NCBI GenBank assembly: GCA_002049795.1
Contig: MUKC01000001.1
Span: forward strand, 1 to 64,000
Source: Desulfobacca sp. 4484_104
Lineage (GTDB): Bacteria; Desulfobacterota; Desulfobaccia; Desulfobaccales; Desulfobaccaceae
Reading direction: 5' to 3'
Length of the DNA: 64,000 nucleotides
In this document: piece by piece, positions 1 through 8,369 of the stretch
How the letters are laid out: every line of letters begins with the position of its first letter
How positions within the stretch are numbered: position 1 is the first letter of the stretch
Position numbers and translations under genes: made by a program
Notes under the pieces: generated by a model
The model's input: the letters and a program-made list of their open reading frames with translations, nothing else
The model's database searches: none
What the model was told of the DNA's origin: nothing

Positions 1-563
1 GTCAGTTGCTCAGCAAAAGTGGTGACATCCGAGTTAAAATCCGAGCTGGCGATCAAAAACTGAAAATTCTCCCGGCCGCTGACCCGACCCTCCTGCCAAG
101 TAAGTCGATCCAGGGTAAGTAAATCCTGACGCAGCGGCGCTAAGCGGTCCCGGACCTGCCTGACCTGGAGCCAATCGACCCCGAAGCGGGCCATTAGCTG
201 CTCGATCTGCTGGGCCAGCAACCGCCGATCCCGCGAAAAGGGGAATTCAAACGGCACCAGGTCCCGGCCCTGGGCCTGCAATAGCTCCATCAGGGCGTGG
301 GTATTGGAGCAATCACCCTGGGTCACGGCGATGATTACGGCAATTTCGGGGTGTTCCAGCAAGGTGGCATAAATCCCCTTAATCCAGGCGCAGACAGTGC
401 GCGGGAAGCCGGCTTCTTCGGCCTGGGCCACCCGGCGATAGGCCGACGTCGAGGCAATAAACAGATTATTGAGATCGACCGGCACCAACCCCGCGGCTAA
501 GATGACCTCCACCGGAATAGTGGTGGTCAGGCCGACTTTGGTGCCGGGCCGGTAATTTGTCAT
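1..563 (-). CDS. 2-hydroxyacyl-CoA dehydratase family protein (HgdB-like), 3' part cut by window edge
   Basis: The frame is open from the ATG at 563 down to base 1, so only the N-terminal 187 residues are visible. The start MTNYRPGTKVGLTTTIPVEV and the later GDCSNTHAL motif match the conserved N-terminal half of 2-hydroxyglutaryl-CoA dehydratase D-component-like proteins. In that family such cysteines bind an iron-sulfur cluster. Members of known function dehydrate 2-hydroxyacyl-CoA or reduce aromatic acyl-CoA with an ATP-dependent activator, but many single-gene relatives have no known substrate, and nothing here identifies one. A terminator for the upstream yggS gene lies at 622..661, so it probably has its own promoter in 564..620. 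Confidence 0.65.
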   Translation of the reverse strand, partial: MTNYRPGTKVGLTTTIPVEVILAAGLVPVDLNNLFIASTSAYRRVAQAEEAGFPRTVCAWIKGIYATLLEHPEIAVIIAVTQGDCSNTHALMELLQAQGRDLVPFEFPFSRDRRLLAQQIEQLMARFGVDWLQVRQVRDRLAPLRQDLLTLDRLTWQEGRVSGRENFQFLIASSDFNSDVTTFAEQL

Positions 564-621
564 AGGCATATCGGTTAAAGCATTTTAGACTAAGATGTGA
601 TTGATCTTAATATAGATTATA

Positions 622-661
622 TCAAAAAAAACAAAGGGGCAGACAGGCTGGTCCACCCCTT
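622..661 (-). terminator. Rho-independent terminator downstream of yggS
   Basis: Read on the minus strand, AAGGGG at 656..661 pairs with CCCCTT at 634..639 around an interrupted stem. A T-rich tract (TTTGTTTTTTTTGA) follows at 620..633. It lies about 50 bases past the yggS stop codon and before the 563 start. The same hairpin sequence recurs at 32074..32101. Confidence 0.6.
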
Positions 662-714
662 AATAATAATGCCGCACAATTGGTTAGATGCCGATGCCTT
701 GCCGCGGCAGGCTC

Positions 715-1407
715 TTAGGCTCCGGGTCGGGCTCCAAAGATGGCGGTGCCGATCCGCACCAGGGTGGCGCCTTCCTCGATGGCCGCCTCGAAGTCGCCGG
801 ACATCCCCATTGACAGCTCACTCAGTTGGATTTCCGGGAAAGAACGGCTCAGACGGTCTTTCAACTCTCGCAATTGTTTAAAATAAGGCCGGACAGCTTC
901 GGGTTCATTAAACCAGGGGGGCATGGTCATTAGCCCCCGGAGCCGCAGATGTGGCAGGGCGGCGATGGCCTCAATAAGGGCCGCGGCGTCTTCGGGGGCT
1001 ACCCCTGACTTGCTGGCCTCCCCGGCCAGATTGACCTCAATCAAGATCTCCTGGATCTTTCCCAATTTCTGTGCGGCTTTTTCTAAGGCTTGGGCCAGCT
1101 TCAGGCGATCAACGGAGTGGATCAGATCAAAACCGGCTACGGCCCCGGCGGCCTTGTTGGTCTGCAGGTTGCCGATAAAATGCCAGCTTACCACCTGACC
1201 CAAGGCGGCGATCTTGGTTTGGGCCTCCTGGAGATAATTTTCCCCCAAGATCTTTACCCCGGCGGCAATAGCCCGGCGCATGCGCTCCAGGTCGACGGTC
1301 TTGCTGACCGCCACCAGCTTAACCTCGTCGGGCTGCCGACCCACCCGCTGGGCCGCCGCAGCAATTTGGTCTAGTATGTAGCGCAAATTATCGGCAATGG
1401 GATTCAT
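715..1407 (-). CDS. yggS: YggS/PLPBP family pyridoxal phosphate homeostasis protein
   Basis: This 230-residue protein has the usual length of the single-domain alanine-racemase-fold PLP-binding family. Lys36, in the segment VAVSKTV, is the expected Schiff-base lysine. [21 protein letters not shown], the SKSGV region and the late [10 protein letters not shown] block are all typical. Family members buffer and deliver PLP and affect amino-acid pools; no catalytic activity is established. Its ATG overlaps the tatD stop as ATGA, so the two genes are translationally coupled. Confidence 0.93.
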   Translation of the reverse strand: MNPIADNLRYILDQIAAAAQRVGRQPDEVKLVAVSKTVDLERMRRAIAAGVKILGENYLQEAQTKIAALGQVVSWHFIGNLQTNKAAGAVAGFDLIHSVDRLKLAQALEKAAQKLGKIQEILIEVNLAGEASKSGVAPEDAAALIEAIAALPHLRLRGLMTMPPWFNEPEAVRPYFKQLRELKDRLSRSFPEIQLSELSMGMSGDFEAAIEEGATLVRIGTAIFGARPGA

Positions 1408-2192
1408 GGCGCGGCCTCCAGACCAAATACCCGGCGGGTATTATTCCAGGTATGTTGGGCCACGGTAGCCAGATCTACCCCTTTCAGGTCAGCTAAAGTT
1501 TGGGCGGTATAGAGCAGATAGGCGGGTTCATTCCTTTTGCCCCGGCGAGGCTGGGGGGCCAGATAAGGGGCATCGGTTTCAATCAACAAACCTTCCAGGG
1601 GCAATTTCTTTACTACCTCCCTTAAGGGGTCGGCATTAGGATAAGTCAAAACCCCGGATAGCGACAACACCAGACCCAGATCAAGAAAGGCCCGGGCCTC
1701 GGCATAGGAACCGCCAAAACAATGCATCACGCCGCCCGGCAGGCCGGGGGCATACTTCCGCAGGATGGCCAGCGTGTCGGCAGTGGCCTCCCGGTTATGA
1801 ATGACGACCGGTTTATTGAGCGATTGAGCCAGCCCTAGCTGACGCTGGAACCAATGCTTCTGCACCTCTGCCGGAGCGCGCTGACGGTAGTAATCCAGGC
1901 CGATTTCACCGATCGCCACTACCCGCGGTGAGGTTGCCCACCGACTAAGCTCGGCAATGCCGGTCTCCTGGAGCTGGCCCACGCCATGCGGATGGATCCC
2001 GACGGTGCCATAGATCTGATCATATTTTTGGGCGGTGTTCAGAACTTCAGCGGCATTGGCGAGGCTGATGCCGATATTGATAATTAATTCCACCCCCGCT
2101 TCCCAGGCCCGTTGAATCACCTGGGACTGATCGGTCTGGAACTCGGGCATATCAAGGTGCGCGTGCGAATCAGCGAAACGAATGTCAGACAT
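1404..2192 (-). CDS. tatD: TatD family metal-dependent deoxyribonuclease
   Basis: This 262-residue TIM-barrel hydrolase has the metal-binding HAH near residue 10 (DSHAHLD). The later family blocks are also present: GEIGLDYY, the KPVVIHNRE histidine, MHCFGGSYAEA and ETDAPYLAP. TatD proteins are cytoplasmic 3'-5' exonucleases implicated in DNA and RNA turnover. The gene leads a two-gene operon with yggS, a common bacterial arrangement. It starts at ATG 2192. It is 56 kb from the Qat-like pair and in a housekeeping context, so I do not read it as the QatD component. Confidence 0.93.
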   Translation of the reverse strand: MSDIRFADSHAHLDMPEFQTDQSQVIQRAWEAGVELIINIGISLANAAEVLNTAQKYDQIYGTVGIHPHGVGQLQETGIAELSRWATSPRVVAIGEIGLDYYRQRAPAEVQKHWFQRQLGLAQSLNKPVVIHNREATADTLAILRKYAPGLPGGVMHCFGGSYAEARAFLDLGLVLSLSGVLTYPNADPLREVVKKLPLEGLLIETDAPYLAPQPRRGKRNEPAYLLYTAQTLADLKGVDLATVAQHTWNNTRRVFGLEAAP

Positions 2193-2244
2193 TATCCCTT
2201 GGCCTATAGACTAAAGCCGACCTATGTGATAAGATAACCCAAAT

Positions 2245-3105
2245 TTGCCGAGGCCGCAAGGTTATAGTGTGTTACGTCTGATTGCTATCTTGATCCTCAT
2301 GGGATGGAGCCTGATTACAGGTTTCCTACCGGCCCGGGCCCAGGGATGGAGTCATGGGCCCTTAGAATGGCAGGAACTGGGAAAGGGTCTATATTTTGCC
2401 CAGGTTACGGTATTCGATGATCACCGTGGGGTGGGCTTTATCTCTGTAGTGCGGATTGATCCCAATTATAACGCCTTTCGGATCTTCCACGGCAACCCGC
2501 AAACCATCATTGCCTGGCAAGAATATAGCGGGGCCTTAGTCTTGTTTAACGCCAGTTATTTCCGTCCTAACGATGAACCCTGTGGACTCATCATTGCTGA
2601 CGGCGAGCTTTGGGGGCCCTATAATAATTACGCCATGCGCGGCATGTTTGTTTCGGAGCCCAAGGGCATTTCCCCAGATTTGCCCCGGGCCACCATCCTG
2701 GATCTGACCGTGACCAGGATCCAGCCCAAAAATCTGCCCTGGACTCAAGGGGTCCAATCTTTTCCCTTACTGCTGGATTCTCAAGGTCGCATCCGGGTTA
2801 AAAAAACCTCCCTGATAGCCCCGCGCACGGTTATCTGCACCGACCGTAAAGGTAATATCCTGGTTATCAATAGTCCGGATAAATATTTCACCCTGTACGA
2901 ATTGGCCCGTTTCCTCAAAACCAGTGAATTTGACATCGACACCGCCCTCAATCTGGACGGTGGTTCCATGGCGCAACTATTTATCAAGACTTCGGAATTC
3001 AGTTTTTCCTCTCCGTCCTTTCTGGAGAGGCAGGCGCGGGAACTGATCGACCCCCGGATGGTCCTCTTACCAACGGTGATCGGCGTCTTCCCTCGTCCCA
3101 AATAG
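2245..3105 (+). CDS. Secreted phosphodiester glycosidase family protein (NAGPA/DUF2233)
   Basis: About 286 residues with an N-terminal hydrophobic signal segment (roughly residues 9-32, ending ARAQG), so probably exported. The mature part has the NAGPA-fold hallmarks: LFNASYF, GLIIADGELWG and, near the C terminus, ALNLDGGSMAQLF. In characterised relatives this domain cleaves sugar-phosphodiester bonds; in bacteria it often sits in surface-polysaccharide or wall metabolism. The substrate here is unknown. No in-frame ATG precedes the signal peptide. The start taken is TTG 2245, with GTG 2269 as an equally plausible alternative. The next gene begins five bases after the stop. Confidence 0.8.
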   Translation: MPRPQGYSVLRLIAILILMGWSLITGFLPARAQGWSHGPLEWQELGKGLYFAQVTVFDDHRGVGFISVVRIDPNYNAFRIFHGNPQTIIAWQEYSGALVLFNASYFRPNDEPCGLIIADGELWGPYNNYAMRGMFVSEPKGISPDLPRATILDLTVTRIQPKNLPWTQGVQSFPLLLDSQGRIRVKKTSLIAPRTVICTDRKGNILVINSPDKYFTLYELARFLKTSEFDIDTALNLDGGSMAQLFIKTSEFSFSSPSFLERQARELIDPRMVLLPTVIGVFPRPK

Positions 3106-3110
3106 AGCCG

Positions 3111-3770
3111 ATGAAACAATATCTAATTATTGGAGCCGGACATTTCGGTTATCTGGCTCTCAGTCGCCTGGCCCAACAAGAGCCGGGAAGCTACTTCACC
3201 GTGATTGATCAACAGCCGGAGGCCCTGGAGGATTGCCGCCTCCCCGGGTTAGCCAATCTACGGTTGCAGCAAGGCGATGGCCTGGCCTTTTTAATTTCCG
3301 AGTTGCACGAAGAGTCTGGTTACGATTGGATCATCCCGGCCATTCCTCGACATGTGGCCTTTGAATGGGTCTGGCAGCGACGTTCCCCCGAAGCCGGCTG
3401 GCAAGTAATTCCGGTGCCCCCCGAAGTAGAAAACCTGAATGTTCAGGCATTTCGAGGCCTTCAGGGCGAAGTGCTCCTCAGTATGGCGGATTTTATCTGC
3501 CCGGATGATTGTCCGGAACCGGACGACCATTGTCGGGTAACCGGCCTGCCCCGGGTCGGCACGCTCTATGAAGTCCTGGAAGATTTACTGATACCCGGGT
3601 TTGCCTCCCTGGTAATCCGCAGTCAGCAACTGGCTCCCGGCGTCGGCGGTTATATGCCGGCCGATCTGTGGCGATTAGAGCAGCAGGTCCGCAGCGGACC
3701 TGATAAGTTGTTGATTGCCACGGCCTGTCGTTGCCATGGGGTAGTGCATGCCCTTAGTAAAAAAGGATGA
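3111..3770 (+). CDS. Rossmann-fold (TrkA-N-like) conserved hypothetical protein
   Basis: A 219-residue protein that opens with a dinucleotide-binding motif, LIIGAGHFGYLAL (GxGxxG at residues 8-13). An acidic residue follows at the end of strand 2 (VIDQQ), as in NAD-binding RCK/TrkA-N domains. The rest is not a standard TrkA. It has a cysteine cluster around residue 130 (CPDDCPEPDDHC) and a CRCHG motif close to the C terminus, which suggest metal binding. It lies five bases after the glycosidase and eleven bases before the sigma-54 activator, so all three probably share a transcript. Function unknown; a redox or NAD sensor for the next gene is only a guess. Confidence 0.6.
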   Translation: MKQYLIIGAGHFGYLALSRLAQQEPGSYFTVIDQQPEALEDCRLPGLANLRLQQGDGLAFLISELHEESGYDWIIPAIPRHVAFEWVWQRRSPEAGWQVIPVPPEVENLNVQAFRGLQGEVLLSMADFICPDDCPEPDDHCRVTGLPRVGTLYEVLEDLLIPGFASLVIRSQQLAPGVGGYMPADLWRLEQQVRSGPDKLLIATACRCHGVVHALSKKG

Positions 3771-3781
3771 GTGAGAACTAG

Positions 3782-4741
3782 GTGGCTTTTGATTTTTCCG
3801 GCATTATTGGTCAATCCGCGCGCATGCAGGAAATTTTTGCCATGCTCAGCCTGGTGGCGCCCTCGGATGCCAATATCCTGCTGCTCGGAGAAACCGGGAC
3901 CGGGAAAGAGATTGTCGCCCACGCCATCCATCAACACAGCCGGCGGCGGGAAGGCCCGTTTGTCGTGGTGAACTGTGCCGCTCTACCCGAAACGCTGCTG
4001 GAAAGCGAGTTATTCGGCCATGAGCGGGGGGCCTTTACCGGTGCGGTTGCTCGTAAAGAAGGGCGGTTTTATCTGGCCCATCAAGGGACTTTGTTTTTAG
4101 ACGAAATCGGCGAACTGTCGCTCACCACCCAGGCCAAAATTCTGCGGGTTTTACAATCGCGCGAGTTCGAACCCTTGGGGAGCATTCGTACCCTTAAGGT
4201 TGATGTCCGCATCATTGCCGCTACCAACCGGCATTTGGAAATCGAGGTCCGTGAAGGGCGTTTCCGAGAGGACCTATATTATCGCCTCAATGTGGTCTGC
4301 ATCGCCCTGCCGCCATTACGGGAACGCCATGATGACATAGTGCTGCTGACTCAATATTTCTTGGCACATTATAATAAAAAAAATGCCCGCCAGGTCCAGG
4401 GCCTCGACCCGGAGGTGCTGAGAATTTTCCGCAAGTACTCCTGGCCGGGGAATGTCCGAGAGCTGGAAAACGTCATCGAAAGAGGGGTAATTCTATGCCC
4501 GGCCGACATCCTGACCGTTAAGGAACTGCCTCCCGCCCTGCAAGAGTTGGCCGGCTATCCCCTGGCCGAGTCTAGGGCTGACGAGTGCGCTTCGGAGCCC
4601 AGCCTGGTGGAATTGGAACGGGAGCTGATTTTACGGACCATCGCTAAGGTGGGCGGCGACCATCGGCAAGCTGCCATGATTCTGGGAATCTCTATGGAGG
4701 AATTGAGTCTGAAACTAAAGTCTTATGGCGGCGAAGCTTAA
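3782..4741 (+). CDS. Sigma-54-dependent transcriptional activator without a sensory domain
   Basis: The 319 residues are almost entirely an AAA+ sigma-54 activator domain. Walker A is GETGTGKE at about 36, the sigma-54 contact loop GAFTGA is near 80, and Walker B is LFLDEIGEL. The arginine-finger segment [11 protein letters not shown] and [10 protein letters not shown]-type motif follow. A Fis-like C terminus has lost the usual recognition-helix consensus ([12 protein letters not shown] in place of the usual RRTL). There is no receiver, GAF or PAS domain ahead of the ATPase, so activity must be set by a partner or be constitutive. The start is GTG 3782, because the AAA+ domain begins immediately. 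Confidence 0.9.
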   Translation: MAFDFSGIIGQSARMQEIFAMLSLVAPSDANILLLGETGTGKEIVAHAIHQHSRRREGPFVVVNCAALPETLLESELFGHERGAFTGAVARKEGRFYLAHQGTLFLDEIGELSLTTQAKILRVLQSREFEPLGSIRTLKVDVRIIAATNRHLEIEVREGRFREDLYYRLNVVCIALPPLRERHDDIVLLTQYFLAHYNKKNARQVQGLDPEVLRIFRKYSWPGNVRELENVIERGVILCPADILTVKELPPALQELAGYPLAESRADECASEPSLVELERELILRTIAKVGGDHRQAAMILGISMEELSLKLKSYGGEA

Positions 4742-4790
4742 ATTCTGGGGCCTTCTTAAAAAGCCAGCTTAACCAAAGGAGAAGCGATTT

Positions 4791-5388
4791 ATGTTTTATC
4801 CACCGCTACTGATGATTTTCATGCTCATCTTTTTGGTTCTGGCCATTTTTCTGTTCGCCTTTTTACAGGTGGGGGGGCAGTATGGTCAATATTCCCATTG
4901 CCCAACTGGAAAGTGAAGAATTAGTTCACGACGAAATAGTCAGCTATTTCGGCATGCGTTATCGCGTACCCAAGATTATCCGTCCCCAAAAGACGGTATT
5001 AGCCATTAATGTCGGAGGGGCGTTGATTCCGCTATTGATCTCCGTTTATCTGATGTTGAAAATCAACTACGTAATTCTGCCGGTGTTGGTTACCGGTCTG
5101 GTAGCCCTGGTGTCCAACCGGCTGGCCCGGCCGGTCCCGGGCATGGGTATCGCCATCCCGGCCCTGATTCCGCCGATTATTGCTGCGGTAGGTGCCTTAA
5201 TCTTGTCCCCCGCGGAGATTCGGGCCCCGATCGCCTATATCGCCGGCACGATGGGAACCTTGATCGGGGCAGATCTGCTGAAAATCAAGGAATTGCGACA
5301 TCTGGCCGCGCCGGTGGCGTCCATCGGCGGGGCCGGAACCTTTGACGGGGTATTCTTAAGCGGCATCATCGCAGTATTGCTCAGTTAG
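4791..5388 (+). pseudogene. DUF1614 integral membrane protein, split into two frames
   Basis: The main frame, 4882..5388 (168 residues), carries the conserved core of DUF1614: AINVGGALIPL, ARPVPGMGIAIPALIPP, GTLIGADLLK and SIGGAGTFDGVF. The usual N-terminal helix is encoded one frame away at 4791..4916 (MFYPPLLMIFMLIFLVLAIF, then LQVGG), behind a strong AAAGGAG ribosome site. The frames meet at a run of seven G (4871..4877). Removing one G would join LQVGG to SMVNIPI. From memory of the family, about 25 residues are still missing at the join. Function of DUF1614 is unknown. It may be a real lesion, a sequencing error or a coupled pair. Confidence 0.65.
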
Positions 5389-5435
5389 TCTGAACCAAAG
5401 GCTGGGCACCGAAAATCAACCGAAATGGAGGAATT

Positions 5436-5879
5436 ATGAAGCGACCGTACGGTTGTCAGACATTGGCATTAATTCTCGGCCTGAGCATATCAGTGCTGGC
5501 CTGGGTGGATATTTCCGGCAATACCATCAACCCCGAATACGTGGCACGCATTAAAGACGGTAAGACCACCAAAAACGAGATTATGCTGCTGTTCGGGGAA
5601 CCCCAGGAGGTTCAGCGCACCCAGACGGGACTGGTCTTCACCTATCATAGTTACCGGGACGCGACCATGCCGGCCTTTAGCAAAGAAAGAGAGATTAACG
5701 AACAGTCAACCGTGCCATTTTTCCTGGATGATAACAAAACCATCAAGAAGGTGCCGGTTAAGAAAAAAGGTAAAATTCTGCATAGCACCCTGACCATTCG
5801 CTTTAAACCCGACAACTATACGGTAGAACAGCATAACTATAAAGTTCATGACGCCAAAGGAAAAATCTCTGCTAAGTAA
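5436..5879 (+). CDS. BamE/SmpA-like small exported protein
   Basis: A 147-residue protein with an N-terminal hydrophobic segment (residues 9-24) and no lipobox cysteine. Residues 28-65 follow the BamE/SmpA pattern: start strand, VARIKDGKTTKNEIMLLFGEP, then a strand reading YHSYRD. BamE-fold proteins are small periplasmic or outer-membrane-associated factors. This one lacks the lipid anchor of true BamE, so I do not assign it to the BAM complex. The C terminus is lysine-rich. A clear GGAGGAAT ribosome site precedes ATG 5436. Confidence 0.6.
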   Translation: MKRPYGCQTLALILGLSISVLAWVDISGNTINPEYVARIKDGKTTKNEIMLLFGEPQEVQRTQTGLVFTYHSYRDATMPAFSKEREINEQSTVPFFLDDNKTIKKVPVKKKGKILHSTLTIRFKPDNYTVEQHNYKVHDAKGKISAK

Positions 5880-5896
5880 CTCTGTTCGCTGACTCG

Positions 5897-7006
5897 ATGA
5901 CCTCCCCTTCCCTGCCCTGGCGTTTTCAACGGCTGCTGGTGGAGGAGGCCGCCCGGGAAGATGATATAACCAGGCGGGTGCAATCCCGGCTGCCTCAGCT
6001 GCCGGTAGAAATCATCCATGAAACTGGGGACTTACACCGGCGGAGAAACCATAGTCGGGCGGATCTAGGTCAAGCCAAGCGCACCCTCTTGTTAGCCCAC
6101 CAAAAAGGGCCGTTCTGGCGGCCCTGTCCGGGCACCAAAGGCTACCTCTGTTGCGGCTACCAGGTTTTGCAGGTGGCTACCGGCTGTCCTATGGACTGTA
6201 GTTACTGTATTCTACAGGGCTACCTTAATTTCCCGGCGATCACCATCTTTACGAATGTTTATGACCTGCTGACCGAACTCCAAACCCGCCTCACAGCCAG
6301 CCCCTCGCAGATCTGGAGATTAGGAACCGGGGAATTTGCCGACAGCCTGGCGCTCGACGACCTGATGGGCCTTAACCACGAATTGATTCAGTTTTTTGCC
6401 CGTCAGTCCCATGCGGTGCTGGAAATCAAGTCCAAATGCACCCTGATAGAGCCATTATTACCCTTGGGACCTAATCCTCAGGTCATATTCGCCTGGTCCC
6501 TCAATCCGCCCAGAATCATCCGCCAAGAAGAGCATTTTACTGCGCCATTGGAGGCCCGGCTCCGGTCAGCCCAGCGCGCCGCCGCGGCCGGCTTCCGTCT
6601 GGCCTTCCACTTTGATCCGTTGATTTATTATCCCGGCTGGGAAAACGATTACCGACAGACCGTAGAGCGGTTATTCCAGGTGGTGCCCCCTGAGGCCATT
6701 GCCTGGATCAGCCTCGGGGCCTTGCGCTTCATGCCCCGCCTGAAGGCCATCATCCGGAGCCGTTTTCCGGCCAGCCGGATTGCCGAGGAGGAATTTATTA
6801 CCGCCTTGGATGGCAAGCTGCGCTACTTCAAGAGCTTGCGCATTGAGATGTATGCCCGGATGCGAGACTGGATCGTCACGCAGGCCCCAGAGGTCCTGGT
6901 CTATCTCTGCATGGAGAGCCCATCGATCTGGCAGGCAGTTTTTGGGTTTGTCCCGGCTGGCGGAGAACTGCCCCGCTTACTGGACCGGGCCGTGGAAAAA
7001 GGCTGA
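5897..7006 (+). CDS. SPL-family radical SAM protein (spore photoproduct lyase-like)
   Basis: A 369-residue protein with an iron-sulfur motif CPMDCSYC (Cx3Cx2C) near residue 97, preceded by CCGYQVLQVATG and followed by LQGYLNFPA and FTNVYDLL. This order is characteristic of the spore photoproduct lyase-like radical SAM branch. The blocks WRLGTGEFADSL, EIKSKC and FHFDPLIYY continue the match. True SPL repairs a UV thymine lesion in spores. Relatives occur in non-spore-formers with undefined roles, and nothing here points to sporulation. The last 106 bases overlap the 3' end of the convergent GH8 gene. Confidence 0.8.
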   Translation: MTSPSLPWRFQRLLVEEAAREDDITRRVQSRLPQLPVEIIHETGDLHRRRNHSRADLGQAKRTLLLAHQKGPFWRPCPGTKGYLCCGYQVLQVATGCPMDCSYCILQGYLNFPAITIFTNVYDLLTELQTRLTASPSQIWRLGTGEFADSLALDDLMGLNHELIQFFARQSHAVLEIKSKCTLIEPLLPLGPNPQVIFAWSLNPPRIIRQEEHFTAPLEARLRSAQRAAAAGFRLAFHFDPLIYYPGWENDYRQTVERLFQVVPPEAIAWISLGALRFMPRLKAIIRSRFPASRIAEEEFITALDGKLRYFKSLRIEMYARMRDWIVTQAPEVLVYLCMESPSIWQAVFGFVPAGGELPRLLDRAVEKG

Positions 7007-8184
7007 ACCCAGCCCCGATAAGTGGCCAGTCCCAGCCAGGCCCAGTTGTTGCCATAATAGTCATCGGGTCGATTGAAATAGCCTCCCTGACTTCCCTGGT
7101 GATAGGTGACGACAATCTTTGCGGCCCAGTGTCGGGCCAGTTGCGGCTGCTCACTGGCCAAAGCCGCGGCCAACAGGCCGGCATAGAGCACCGGACTTTC
7201 ATAATCCACCAGCGGCTGTCCCTGGTAGCTGTAACCTGCCGCCAGTCTTTGCTTCTGGTCCCACTCCTTGGAAAAGAAGGTTAATACCGAGTCTTGCAGG
7301 CACCTGGTCGCCCGCGGCTCTTTAAACCACAGCCTATCCAGCCCGATCCGCCAGGGGATACGCACCGCTTCCCAGCCATAGTCAGAGCCGCGGTCCGGAT
7401 GCGGTGCAAATCTATCCGGCGCGGTCAGCACACACCAGTCCGGGAAGAGACCGACCCCCTGCCGGTTTCCCAACTGACGGCCTAATTTTTCCAGGGCATA
7501 ATAAGTAGAATCAATCAGTTCTAACCATCGACGGTCCTGAGTGACCAGATAAAACAGCCGATAGCTGGCTGGAGAAAAGTATGAAGGGTTTAAGGACAGA
7601 GGCAACTTCGGCTCGATCCAGCTCCCCGGGGTCAACCAGCGGCGGCCAGAGGCATCCACTGCAGTCTCCCGGGCCAGGATGTCTTTTAGCACCTGCTGGG
7701 CCTTAACCAGATAGTCGGGCAGGGGCTGGGACGGTCGGCCCCATTGCCGGTGGGCCAGGATTAAGGCCAGAGCATAGTCCAGGTCGCCATCAGTAGCGCT
7801 ATTCCAATCCAGCACCTGCCATTGGCCGCTTTTAGTCTGGCCCCAGCGCCAGGCCAGGAGATGGTCGCCTTTTTCCACCAGCCGCGACAGGTGGGTTTCG
7901 GTCCAGGTATAACTGCGATCAAAGGCAGCCTGATCCTGGCTCCACACCGCCCGCAATAGGGCGTAGGCCTGGCCTTCCGAAATGCTGTCCTGCTGGTTTT
8001 CCGGACGGATCACCCGGCCGTCCAGGGAGATAAAATTGATCCGATAATATTCCCAACTCTGCACCAGAATCCGGTCGATCCGGGCCGTCCAGTCAGTATC
8101 GGCGGGCGGCGGCGTGGAGCAAGCCGGAAGAGCAGCACTGACTAGCGTCAGGACTAGCCATTTAAAGGACCTGAATCTGATCAC
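6901..8184 (-). CDS. Glycoside hydrolase family 8 lipoprotein (BcsZ-like cellulase)
   Basis: Starting at GTG 8184, the protein (427 residues) begins with a short signal ending in a lipobox, LPACS, so it is probably a lipoprotein. The GH8 acid residue motif SEGQAYALLRAV lies about 65 residues in, and DGDLDYALALI carries the second catalytic acid. YFSPASYRLF and the late NNWAWLGLA helix complete an alpha/alpha-barrel like BcsZ. Family enzymes cut beta-1,4-glucan. No cellulose synthase genes are nearby. The last roughly 30 residues lie antisense to the SPL gene and look unconserved. An upstream ATG at 8265 exists but would bury the signal peptide. Confidence 0.8.
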   Translation of the reverse strand: MIRFRSFKWLVLTLVSAALPACSTPPPADTDWTARIDRILVQSWEYYRINFISLDGRVIRPENQQDSISEGQAYALLRAVWSQDQAAFDRSYTWTETHLSRLVEKGDHLLAWRWGQTKSGQWQVLDWNSATDGDLDYALALILAHRQWGRPSQPLPDYLVKAQQVLKDILARETAVDASGRRWLTPGSWIEPKLPLSLNPSYFSPASYRLFYLVTQDRRWLELIDSTYYALEKLGRQLGNRQGVGLFPDWCVLTAPDRFAPHPDRGSDYGWEAVRIPWRIGLDRLWFKEPRATRCLQDSVLTFFSKEWDQKQRLAAGYSYQGQPLVDYESPVLYAGLLAAALASEQPQLARHWAAKIVVTYHQGSQGGYFNRPDDYYGNNWAWLGLATYRGWVQPFSTARSSKRGSSPPAGTNPKTACQIDGLSMQR

Positions 8185-8369
8185 TGTATCACCGAAAATG
8201 CCATAATATCCTTGAATTTGGTTTTTCGAAAATATTGCGGTCAACGGTCTATTATATCTTATCATCCCGACGTCGCCCCGGCTAATACAAATGCTTCAGG
8301 TTTTTGCCTTATATGCCGATTCATTTATAATAAATTGCCACTGTCTATTTTAAAACTTATTGGCGTCAG

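Noticed and set aside
1404-2192. TatD nuclease as the missing QatD
   Set aside because: It is 56 kb away and overlaps yggS in a common housekeeping operon.
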